Shown here one piece after another: positions 1 to 11,800 of a stretch of 64,000 nucleotides of DNA; the stretch's first letter is position 1; every line of letters starts with the position of its first letter. Source of the stretch: Sanderia malayensis. Lineage: Eukaryota; Cnidaria; Scyphozoa; Semaeostomeae; Pelagiidae. The DNA lies in assembly GCA_013076295.1 (NCBI GenBank), contig RQOL01000861.1:2666001-2730000 (forward strand). Reading direction: 5' to 3'. A program made the translations under genes and the position numbers. Under the pieces are notes generated by a model. The model did not search any database and was not told the DNA's origin. It worked only from the letters and a program-made list of their open reading frames with translations.

Positions 1-741
1 TAAATTGAATAACGAAGAATCAAGAGGATAGAGTCATAAAAAGAGACAAAGAGGATTATAAACAAAGAAGAGTACTCATGTGATCAATACCCAATACATG
101 AACCAATCAATAAGCAGATATTTGGATCACATGGATCAATAGAATTACTGAGCATGTCTGGCAGTTTCCTAATTACACATTTGTTGATTATTTGTGAAAA
201 AACAAAGCACATAGAATGCAAATTTGGTCTGAATTTGTTTGCACCTAAAAGCACTTGTTTGTATGTGAAGCATTTTTGCATATCATGCGGATGGTTTGTT
301 GAGGATTCGCGTTACAATTGAATCAATATCTGTTGGAAGTTTTAAATTGATATCTTCCCACCCAACTGTTCATTTGTTTGTTGGTTATAAGATAATTAAA
401 ATAAGCGCCCTTTAGCTGATTAGGAAATTGACAATGACACCACGAAGACATCCTAGATGCTTTCTTATTCAAAGTAACATCATGCAGTAATATAGAGAAA
501 GTCACAAAAGGCAATAATTGTTGAGTATCACGAGATGTTCAACTGATTCACATGCCAAACTCGGTTAGCTTCAACTGTTTTTCTGTTCTTTCTATGCAAA
601 ACAGCAGCATGTTCTGATCTCTATAATATTTGATTTATTTCGTGTTCTTGTTTACATTAATGCATCAGAGAAAGGACCTTTTAAATCAATTTGTTTTATG
701 CCACGGAGAAAAACCTTTGGATTACGGATTATTTTGCTCAG
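1..741. other. Left edge, probably intron of the MLCK-like gene
   Basis: AT-rich sequence with no exon I can support. Because the first recognisable exon of the downstream kinase gene starts in the middle of a protein, this stretch is most likely intron of that gene, whose 5' part lies outside the window. Confidence 0.4.
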
Positions 742-3700
742 ATATCCGTGTACGTTGTAGCTACATGCTCCAAAAGCCACACAGTAAAAACTGGGAACCT
801 GTTACCAAAATGTTAGGTATAAATCATCACCCAGTTACGTAGCATGTTGCTGAATGTTCCAAACGCTTACTAATCGAATGACTTTAATGAGAATGAACGA
901 CTATTAATTTTGCAGGTTGTGATCTAGAGCCCTTGGAGGAAGGAGATGACTTGGTTCTGCCCAAGCAGCCAGAAATTCAAATCAAAGTGGAAAAGCAGAT
1001 AGAGGATCGATTCTTCATAAAGGAAGAGCTTGGAAAGTAAGTAATGGCACATCTTCTCCCCTCTAGGAGACAATGGCGCGTGACATATTTATAGAAATCA
1101 TTCGCTAATATAAAGCTCAAAAGTATAAGAATTAATTATTTTGAAAGCAAGCAAAAGTTCTGGATTAAACTTTAGGTTTGGGAAGCTTTGGAGTTTAGGA
1201 AACTGTTTTAATTTAAAAACTCCAAAACTATTTATTACTATGTTTTTACAAAATTGAATAATGATTCTTATTTGTGCAGAGGCAAATTTGGAGTTGTGAA
1301 AAAATGTCAAGATAAGGCGGATGGTCAACTTTATGCAGCGAAATACGTCAAGAAGACAGCACAATCAAAAATCGACCTAACTAATGAGATTGCAATGATG
1401 GGCAAACTACATCACAAGAGATTAGTGCGATTAATTGATGCTTTTGAAACACCAAAGTTCATGATTGTTGTCATGGAGCTGATAACCGGTGGAGAGTTGT
1501 TTGAAAAAGTCGTTGAAGAGGATAATTTGACAGAACGCCAAGTTGTGAGGTATCTACGGCAAGTTCTGTTCGCTGTGCAGCATATGCATAGATACAACAT
1601 GGTGCACTTGGACCTCAAGGTATAAAGAAATGAGGATTTTCTGATAATAGTATTACTCGTTCTTATATACAGTCAACTCGAATTGTAGAGGCTTGTTTGA
1701 TAAGAGTTAGCTCATTAGTGATCCTTGAAGGGACGGAGAAGTTCGTTCGAACTAGATAGAGTTCGAATCACACGATTTCGAACTATGCAGATTTCACTGT
1801 AAATCTAACAACTAATTCAATGGATATATATTAGCTAACTGCCTTCTTGTAAAATACCAAATGCTTGTTCTTTTAGCCTGAGAACATACTCTGCGTTGGA
1901 GGTGAGCCACCCGGCTATGAACAGTTGAAATTGATTGATTTTGGAATGGCTAGAATTCTCGATAAAAGCAAAAAGGAAACCGCTGCATGTGGCACAGCTG
2001 AATTCGTAGGTGGGAAAGCTGATTTTGTATAGATTCAAGATCAATAAAAATAAATGTGCATTATTGGGTAGTGTATGTTGCATTTGTTTGGAAGTTGTCA
2101 GGTCTTTGAAAAGCCTTTAGATTTGCTGTGATTTCAACTGTGCACTTCAGAGCTCTTTAACTCAGTTAAACAATTATTCTGGAAGATTATTAGAGCAATT
2201 AGGTTTCAATGCTTTTCGGCTAATTAGTTCTTTAGGAGTCCACCAAAGATATCCGAGGTTTCAGTTACCATTTGTGCAGTCTGAATCCTTCACAAACCGA
2301 ATCACATAACTTAACATGAAACACATGTCATGTCATACATGATGGTTTACTGCTTTTCATTTTTCAGCCCCAGAAGTATTGAGGCTCGATCCAATAAGTC
2401 TGGCAGTGGATATGTGGTCATTGGGTGTGATCACGTATGTACTACTAAGCGGGCTGTCTCCTTTTCTTGGAGATAGTGACAACGAAACATTGAGGAACGT
2501 GTCAAATGGTGAATACGATTTCGATGACGGTGAAGACATTTTTGATCAAATTTCCGATAATGCAAAACAGTTTATTGAAGCACTGCTAGAGCTGGATGTT
2601 GCGTGAGTGTTACTTTCAAAATAAATGTTTTTTATGCTACGAAATGTGTAAATTTTGGACAGAAAGATGCAGCTATCTCTGTTTGTTGCAAATATTGCCT
2701 TCAAGCAGGCCTTGCAAGCCAACACCCCTATTCTTGACAATATTTTACTTCTACCCAAGTCAGATAAAAAGCTTGGAATGAAAATAACAAATTCCATACC
2801 TTTTGCAGACTGCTAGCATTTTTTCACTGTGACTTGATTTCTTTAATTCATTACCTAAAGTAAAATTGGTATCAAAGGCATTGATTGAGATAAAATCGTC
2901 AATTTTTTTTGCAGAAAACGCATGACCATTGACGAATGTTTGCAGCATGAATGGCTCACGGTAAACAAAACAATATTGTGATAAGATTATTCAAATAGAG
3001 ATAAACAACAACAAATGATTGCTTATGATTGTTCGCCTTAATACGTTGGTCACTGCTTTGAATTGAGGTATTGGTGACATTCTTTGTTTTCAGAGAGCTA
3101 AAGAGAAGAAATTGAAAACTGACAAATTGAAGAAGTTCATCGCGAGAAGAAGATGGCAGGTGTGTTGAATTTCAATCAAAAACGGATGAGATATAAAATC
3201 AAAATTGACGGGAAAAGCTTTGCAGGGTCTTTGTGTCTTCACTATTTCAAGTAATATCAATACATCAAACAGAGTTGGCCTTTCTGTTCGGAGTCAATTT
3301 AGAAACCTTTTCGATTTGGATTTAGTCAAAGAGAGTCCATATCTTAATGGAACAACCATTGCTTTTCTTCAGTGCATGAACTGGACTTCATAAGTCTATC
3401 TGCTGGTTGTTGTGTGATGTTGCTCTTGTGAAGTTGGAGAGAAAGATAGACTTGTAGCTCTCGTACATCCAATCTAGGCTACAAAGAAAACAGTTTAATA
3501 TTTGCATTCAGCCAGACAGGGTGTTAGAGGGCCAATAGGTAATGTTTAATGTAGCCTCGATTTGGTGGACGAGAGTTGGTTACAAGTCTATCCTTCCAAC
3601 TTCGAAATCAGATCAAATATAATCAAATAATAGGGAAATCAAATAATAGCAAAGCAAAAAGATAGACTTGTTGTCAAGCCCATGTATATAAACAAATGAG

Positions 3701-4324
3701 TGTATCCTTGTTTGACTGCAGAGAACGACCAATGCTTTGAAGGCACTGCAAAGATTTGGTCAAATGGGTCTTGCTAGCAAAATTGCAAAGCCACATGAAC
3801 CCGCACCTGCTAAACATGACGAGAATAAAGAAAATACGGCGACAGTGGAAACAGTAACAGCTTCTAAAGCGGAAAATAAGGACAATGGCGGAGCCTCAGA
3901 CGCTGCCAACGGGAAGGAGGAAACTGAAAGTGTCCCGGATGCAGTCAATGGAGAAAAGGAAGTTAAAACTACCCCAGATCCTGTTAATGGAGAGAAGGAA
4001 GTTAAAACTACCCCAGATCCTGTTAATGGAGAAAAGGAAGTTAAAACTACTCCAGATCCTGTTAATGGAGAGAAGGAAGTTAAAACTACCCCAGATCCTG
4101 TTAATGGAGAAAAAGAAGCTGAGGGTACCACAAATGCCGTTAATGGAGAGAAGGAACCTGAAATTATCGAAAGTGTTGTGAATGGAGAACAAGAAGTTAA
4201 TCCAAATGGTATGGAAGAAGAGCAGGAAGCAGAAGATGGCCAAGTTTCTTTTAAAATAATGCAAGTTGAAGCAACACATGGTCCGTGTAAATTCACTGTG
4301 GGAGCCGTGGTTGCAAGTAAATAA
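742..4324 (+). CDS. Myosin light chain kinase-like protein, 3' part (5' end outside window)
   Basis: Ca2+/calmodulin-dependent Ser/Thr kinase of the MLCK/titin-kinase group. Exons that join in phase: 742-811 (weak; FN3-like), 916-1036, 1280-1619, 1877-2009, 2368-2602, 2915-2960, 3094-3159, 3722-4324; 537 residues. Visible kinase motifs are the glycine loop GKGKFG, the lysine in YAAKYVKK, the catalytic loop HLDLKPEN (the HLD form typical of MLCK, titin and DAPK), LIDFG and FVAPEVL. Right after the kinase domain comes a basic segment, KKFIARRRWQ then RTTNALKALQRF, which matches the autoinhibitory/calmodulin-binding element of smooth-muscle MLCK. No C-terminal Ig domain (telokin) follows; instead there is an acidic tail with 13-residue repeats, ending at TAA 4322-4324. 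Upstream Ig/FN3 exons are expected outside the window. The kinase call is firm; the 742-811 exon is tentative because the FN3 fold looks incomplete. Confidence 0.88.
3905..4216 (+). repeat. 39-bp coding minisatellite in the MLCK-like tail
   Basis: Eight tandem units start at 3905, 3944, 3983, 4022, 4061, 4100, 4139 and 4178. Each codes for a 13-residue unit of the type VNGEKEVKTTPDP. Units two to five are nearly identical in DNA and the outer ones have diverged. The unit is a multiple of three, so copy number can change without a frameshift. The product is acidic and probably disordered. Confidence 0.9.
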
Positions 4325-5732
4325 AATTGATCAGCTGATTACAGTGAAAAGGTATAAACATGATTTAACATTGAATTCATTTGTTACTTGTTATCGACAA
4401 AATGCTTTGTCCGTGAAAATCGTAACATAGAATATGTTACTCTTATAGTTACAATGTCATTTTTTTCAACACAGGGTTAAGGTTTTGGAACAGAACAACA
4501 TTACCAGGATTAAATGCAAAATACAAAATGGAAGTCAGTTTTGTTAAGATCCAATTGTATATATATTTTAATACAGTTGATCATTTCTTACCATAATAAT
4601 TACAACAATATGATATCGAAAAAACACAAATGTAGCAGACAAAACAGCAAATGTAGTATCGAATTATAAACATTTGTGTAGTAATAAAAATATTAATCAG
4701 CATTCTAATTTTTATATGCTATACTTTCATTTTACTTTGAAACATTTGAATTTTTTCATTCTTGTAATATATTAATGCAGTTGCAATGTATTTGAATCAT
4801 AACTGCAATTCGAAATTGATAAACTTTGCTAGTTTCCAATCTACTAATAATTTATATGATGTTATTGCTGCGTTCACGAAAGAGATTGAACAGTTTCTCA
4901 AAGATCACCAAATATGTATATTGATTTTCTACATCGGGAAAAAGTTAGGAACAAATTGAGACATGTTTCGTTTCTCTATTCTAAACAATGTTGTCTCTAG
5001 AGGCGGTTGTATTCACTATCGCCGAAATTCTTTTGGCCCGGCGATGAGAAAGACTGCTGTACAAGACAACATTGTTTGGGGGGTCGCATTCTGCTCACAG
5101 GGAACAAAGTGTGCGGAAACATAGCATTATCCAATGAATTTTTCGGGTGTCCCAGGTTTTCCCATTTTTGTCCCTAATTGCAGTTTGACAAAATTTTCAA
5201 ATACGATGACAAGCTCACAATCCATAACAATAGCAATAGGCAATTCTAAAATGCCCATCAAACAGAAGTGTGTTTATTCCGGGACTGGAAACTACAAATT
5301 CCAACAACTTGAAGAAATTGTTTCATGTTCTTCAATTGTCATTACTAGGGGATTAGGCCATGCTTGAATAAATTATTTCTTCGAAATACTATAAAACACT
5401 ATTAGATTATCGTGAATTGAATCAGCAGTTCTCTCTGTTTCTTTCTTACACAAATATAATTAATTAATGAACAAACCTCTATTTATTTAATGGTCTCATC
5501 TTGATGTGCTTGAAAAGCGTTAAAACAATGAACTCTATTTCTCGTATTGCCACGTCAGAGTAACATTGCCTTGAACTTCTCAATTTCCGCATTTATTGTC
5601 TCTGATATATTCGTCAAGGTTCGAAACAGATATCTGGTCATCAACATCTTATTTATTACAACACAACATCAATAGAATAGAACTTAGCATCTCATTACTT
5701 TGTTATTACAAAACGTCATAGATTATTGTGCA
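4325..5732. other. Intergenic, between convergent MLCK-like and coiled-coil genes
   Basis: AT-rich, with no supported gene. An AATAAA near 4684 could end the MLCK-like transcript, and another AATAAA overlaps its stop codon. The only structure I see is the 95-bp inverted-repeat element at 4983-5077. Confidence 0.5.
4983..5077. repeat. 95-bp element with perfect 14-bp terminal inverted repeats
   Basis: AAACAATGTTGTCT at 4983-4996 is the exact reverse complement of AGACAACATTGTTT at 5064-5077. The interior is more GC-rich than the flanks. The size and ends fit a small non-autonomous DNA transposon or a cruciform element. I see no clear target-site duplication. Confidence 0.45.
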
Positions 5733-5738
5733 TTTATT
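5733..5738 (-). terminator. Poly(A) signal of the coiled-coil gene
   Basis: TTTATT on the plus strand reads AATAAA on the minus strand, about 95 nt downstream of the TGA at 5834-5836. Confidence 0.45.
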
Positions 5739-5833
5739 CTCTTCATAATGAAAGAAACTCTTTTTGACAAAGTCAGTACTGACTGACATCAATTTTTGTC
5801 TAAAAATTCTCAGTACTCGAATATTCAAATTAA

Positions 5834-8800
5834 TCAAAAATCGTGGCTTTCAATCAAATGTGAAAGGATACCAGCTTTATCGTAGTCCTCGACCAAAATG
5901 GCCTTTTGTAAGCGTAGTTCTAATTCCTCAATATTTTCAGATATTATTTTGTCGTCATGTTTCGCTTCAGGATCTCGCTGTTGGTGATCCTCATAAGAAG
6001 ACGTTGCTGTAGCAGAAAGCTGCAAACATAAAAAATTAATTCAGTTGGATTTCTGGGAAATATATTTACGAAAACTAAAGAATACTATCACATGTTTATG
6101 TTAGCTCGAAATTACAGAAGAAAAGATGGTTGACTGTGATTTTCTGAGCACCCTATGGAACAAGATTTGTATCCCTGTCGACTACAGTTCCTGTAAGACT
6201 TTGCCTTCTCAGAAGTCAAACGCAGAACAATAGAGGAAGCGGTTAATAATTAAATAACGTCAAGTTTTTAAATTAGAAAAATGAAATCAACCAATACCGA
6301 AGATCCTGATAATATTTTATAACACCAGTGAAAATTGTGGAGAAAAATGAAAGTACGAAGCGAAGGGACTTTCAGAAATTCGAAAATAAAAGCAGATGTG
6401 TTAAAACAATCCATGAAAGTAATTCTTCAAAAGAACAACCAAACTGAAAGGAAGTGAGAGAAGCCCTCCACTGCGAAGGAGATTCTACCAGGAACTGAAA
6501 CTAGCTTCAATACATGATTGACATATCCCGTATACTTTATAAAGAATGCACTTCAGTGAAGTTGTAGATTAGTTTGTGTCGTGGATGTCAAAGAAGGACA
6601 CGTTTTTCATTGATTTTAAAAGTCATAAAGCAAATCTTTTGGAATACAATTTATGGTAAGTTTAATTAAACTAAGGCTTACTTATAAATGTTTTTTTATA
6701 AGAAAGTTTTTTCAGAGCAGTATATTTAAATTTTCTTAGCAGTTTCTCAATTTTCAGTGCTAAAAACTTCTTTCTTGACGCGTTCTTAGCAACAATTGAA
6801 TACCCGAATTGACAAAGCTGCTGCTATGCTATTCTATGGCATCATAGTTAATAGAGAGGGACTCTATTAACTATGATGGCCTGAATAATATCTTTAACAT
6901 CAACTGTCGATAAATACTGCATGAAATGATAAAAACACAGCATCAAATCTTTCGGACTTGCACGTCAATTTTTTCTTGAAATTTTGAATATCTAAATTTT
7001 CCAACTTACTCAGGTTTCAAAAATTCAATACTCTTTGGTCAGCCGAACTACTTTCTTTTCAAAAAATTTCTTATAAATAGAAAAGGGAAAATCAGTCTTG
7101 TATTGGACGTATTTCCATTGATAACAATGTCAATGGTGATTTAAATTTAAATTTAAAGTTTTTCACTTATGAATTTTGTCTTTTCACCTTTAAAACTTTC
7201 TGTTTTCACGAGCTATGAATAAACCACAAGGCTAATTATTCGTTTTCAAAATCAAATAGTGTTTTTATGTTCAGTTTTTTCCTCATGACAAAATGTGCCT
7301 CATACAATGAGGGTGTATGTTTGCTTCCTGTATATGCACTATCAATACTCTATATAGCAAAGAGGAAATAAATAGCCAAGCAGGAAACGTCACAAAACAT
7401 GACAATTTTCCTCTTTGCAGTTGCATACAATTATGCGTGTCAGAAAATCTTTATTTCCTCCCTTCGTATAACGCAAAATTGTTGCTTTACGTAGGACAGA
7501 ATTGAACAAACAGAAAAAGAAATGAAACTAACTGAACCAATCGAAAATGAGAAAAGAAAACGTGTCGAATTGATGCTGGAGCGAATGCAACACACAGCAA
7601 GATGCACGAGTTCAAATTGCGTAATGCCAAGCTGCGCAAAGCTGAAACACGTGTTGAAACACAGCAGACAGTGCAAAAAGAAGTCGAAATCAGGATGTCA
7701 CATGTGCAAGCAATTCATACACCTCTGCCTTTTGCATGCAAAGCAATGTAAATACAACAATTGCTTGATAAACTTTTGTAGCCTCATCAAACGACGCCTA
7801 CAGGAGCGAAAGTCAATGCTCAACCCAGCAACTCCAACACAACCACAACAGCAGCAAGAGCAATTACAGCAGCAGGAAGAGCAATTACAGCAGCCTCGAT
7901 TTCAGCAGCCTCGATTTCAACATGCATCTTCAATTGGTGTATTGCCTGGTGTAGCGTTGCCAAGAACAGCACTTTGCGACACGAGCAGAAAGGAGAGCAG
8001 GAGTGGCATTACGGATATGAACAGGTCATTGTCGTTGCAAATACCTTCAAGTGATACTAGTCTGTGGACGAGAATTCGTCGCTCATCATCACCAACAACA
8101 ACAACAACAGCGTGCAACTCAACACCAGAGATGGTTGGATCGAGATACAATCTATTGAGCAAAGTCGAGGATATTGAGGCATTGTCATTGCTGACTACCA
8201 AGAAGTCAGAGTTGAACAAAGATGAAGGTATGGACACTTGCTAAGCCATCATAATAACTGAATTATTGACTTAAAGTATAGAATACATTGCTAATTCTTA
8301 TCAGAATGGGCGAATTAATACTTTGTATGTAGATACTACCGGGCTTGTTCTCTGTAAATTTCTAAAAGCTTTCAAGATTACAGTGCCCATTATATGAGTA
8401 GATAATAGATGTGAAGTTTTAATGCTGTGCAGCTTAAATTAATTAGTTTGAAGAAGAATTGATTATATGTCAAATTAGAAAGAATGTCTTTAACTTGGTT
8501 CATGGAAGGTAATTCAAAATTAATCGTTGGGTTACAGTTCGATACCTCCCACGAAGAGTTCGAACTCGCGCACACGAAGCATGCGTGTTTCGGAGCTGGG
8601 GTTTCAAAGGGAGCACAGATTCTTGAGCTCGTGAAACTTTAAACAAGTAAGAAAATCTCGGAGTAAAGAACCTTGATAACAAATAATCCACAGAGCCTTT
8701 GCAGTGCTTTAGCCATTGATAACCTGATTAAGAATGAAATTTAAGTGCAGATACTAATAGGAATTTTCACTTACTTTAGGATTTTCGATGAGGAAAATAT

Positions 8801-11800
8801 CTGATTCAGGTTGAGGCCAATTGTGGGTCTCGTGTATATCCTTCATGATATCCTTCGATAAAAATAGTTTTATGGAATAAAATAATTGTAAAACGATGGA
8901 ACAACAAATGCAAAAGAACGAACAATATTTTAATGAATAAAGAGAGCAAAAGAAGGGGCACTTTGTAAGAGCATAAAAATGGAAAAGTATTTAAAAATTA
9001 AATGAAGAAAAAAATGTTTATTCACCTGGCAAGTCGATATTTCAAAATCAATAAATGGCATTATCCACAATGAGGATTTTTGTCTGCATGGAAAAATAAA
9101 ATAAAACTGTAATACTAATTAAAAACCCAGAAATACAGCGGTATCGTCCATGATAGTAGCTAATTCAACCTCAGAAAATACCATAACAAAGGAAGTTGGG
9201 CAATATTTCAACGAATTCGATCATTTATCAGGCACGCGGATAATATTTTGAACGGCGGTAAATTTAACAAAACCTAGAACATATCTTACCCTAGTCATGA
9301 AAAGATTAAAGAACGCAAGAATAAAGGCAAATACGCTTAAAATGACAAGCCGTAACAATTTTTTCTCGCTTTCTGCTGAGAAGGGAAGATGATATCTCGA
9401 AAGAAAGAATTGTGAACATCTTCCTGTCGATTCTTTGACAAAGAATCGCACATCTAAGTTTTACTCAACCCAAGCATGTCAAGCACACTTCTTGATGACA
9501 GAAATATCCCGTGCGAGCAAACGAGATTGGCCAATCAAAAACAAGCTGTAGCCAGTTGTTTTGGCTTGCTATTGTAACCACATAAAAGAGTTTCTCACAA
9601 TGGATAGTACATGTGAGAATAACAATGTGAAATACCTCTTTTTAAATGTGCAAAGCATGGAAATAGCATTGCTTAGACCAGAAATAATTCTCTCATCTGG
9701 AAATAAATTGAATTAACATCACAATTCCACATTTTCTAATGATAATAACAAGAAAATTAGTAAATAAATAAAAACTCAGCTTATTGTTGATTTTATGTTA
9801 TTCTTACCTAGCTCCGATTCATTCTTTTTCAAAACAACTTCGCCGTCTTTTAGCTCGGTTTTTATTCTGCTAATAATTTTATCTGTTCGTGTGAATTCGT
9901 CTTCCAACTCTTTGAGTTGATTCTGATTGTCTTGTCCATCTTTAATCAATGAATTTCTCTCTTCAGTTATCGTCTTTGCTGCTTTGAAATTCCTGCCTTT
10001 CAAAAGACAAATGATCATCACTCAACATGGAGATACTTATTGCTATAAACAATCCCATACGATCTCTACATGTACTATGCAGCCCTTCTTTCATTGCAAT
10101 CCACTTCACTTACTTGAGATGGCTAAAGATTTCTCTTTATCAAGCTCACCAATACGAGCCTCGATATCATTAATCGTCTTTTTCAGCCTCGCTATTTGAG
10201 CCGATATCTCCGTGAGCTGAAATGGTAAGAAAGATGATAGAGTAGCTTCAGCCTTCTCATTTGCACCTAAACATCTGGCTGCGCGCGACGGAGGAGCTTA
10301 CTAATCGGAGCATGCACAATCATTGGCTTATTGAACCAACGATATTCAAATATGTAAAATTTCACTAAAATGGGCCATGTATGTTGGGTCCAAAGCAAGC
10401 GTGAACAACCGTAATTACCTTGCAGTTCTCAGCGTTTAACTCATCTGCAAGAGCCTTGACTTCTGCTTGAAGCCTAAAAATTAACAAAAACTCCGTCTTG
10501 CAAATATTTTGCATAAAAAATACCACACCACCAGTACACTGTGCTCTACGAACTCGTATATGCAGATGTAAAGCTAAACAATTTGAAATACTACTCGTAT
10601 TATTCACGCTCTGTGCATCGTAGATAAAGTGTGCAGTTATATCAACATTGTGCTTCAGTAAAAAAGAACATTCCCCCCGAATTCAGACATGTTGTGAGAG
10701 TAGGCACATACGGGAAGTTCAAGCCTCCAGTGCTCCTCCGCTCATGTGGCTACGCATAAAAGCTTAACTTACCTCTCATGTTGTTTATTTCTTGAAAATC
10801 GAAGCAGGTCAACATCAATTATTGACTTCAAGTCAACTTGCTCTTCGCCGATCTCTGATTCTATTTCTTTCATCAACGAAATCTTCTCAGTCAACATATC
10901 GATATTCTGCTGGCATCTGGGGTATGGAAAACAAAGTTGATACAAGCATTATGCATTAAAAGTGACAAGGAACTCAATGACTTATCATCAGAATAATCAA
11001 TGCGATACTGGCCACCAATGGGTTCAGTAGTCCATTGCTTCAGTTGACTGCACAAAACTGAATGAAAAAGACAACGTTGAAGTACTTAGTGGAAATTATT
11101 AGAGACATACCGTTGCTCAAAGTTCTGTTCCTGCCTTTGCTTCTCCTTCAATTCATTCTCTAGTCCAGTGAGGTGTTGCTATAAATAAAAAACATGTATC
11201 TGAATAGAAATCGCAATTATGAGGATGGTAACAATACTTAATTATCATTTAAATACTCTGACGGAGTAGAAAAAATTGAATCACCAATTTTGAAGTTACA
11301 GAGTCCTCTTTGTATGCGATATCCTCCTTCTCCCTCTTTAAATTTCTAAGTCGAGGTGAAAAATCCAAAACAATTTCCCCAATTTCGAAATCAATCGATT
11401 CTATTTTCGAATTTAGATCACGCTCCGTGCCTCTGAGAGCTCTCAGCCTCACTTCTAGCTCTTCGATCTCACTCTAAAACAGAAAAACAAAAACTAAAAT
11501 GTCTAACAAAGGCACCACATAACAATTAACATGAACTTTAGTCATCTGAATTAAAGCAAATATTATTTACCATACCAGTATCTCAGTCCTTTGCTCCAAC
11601 AAATTCTTCTTTTCATCCTCATACGTCTTAGTTCTTTCGTAAATTTCTTTATCCAGTCGAGATTCATTTTCCTCGAGGTGTTTTTTATCAAGATTAATGT
11701 GACCCATCTCTCTGTCAAGGTTTGCTTTCTCTTCATTCAACTTCGATCTGGCTTTGGTCAAGCTCGTATCGTTCTGATTAACCTTTTTCCTTAAGTTGTC

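Noticed and set aside
630..842. 70-residue plus-strand open frame near the left end
   Set aside because: Wrong frame for the FN3-like reading; the better splice acceptor at 739-741 gives an exon in another frame that joins the kinase exons.
1741..1790. tRNA-like B-box words (GTTCGAA repeats)
   Set aside because: Repeated GTTCGAACT/AGTTCGAATC inside an MLCK intron with no cloverleaf; more likely a short degenerate repeat.
3760..4296. Minus-strand 178-residue repeat protein
   Set aside because: Antisense of the 39-bp coding minisatellite; the plus-strand frame continues from the kinase exons and is the real one.
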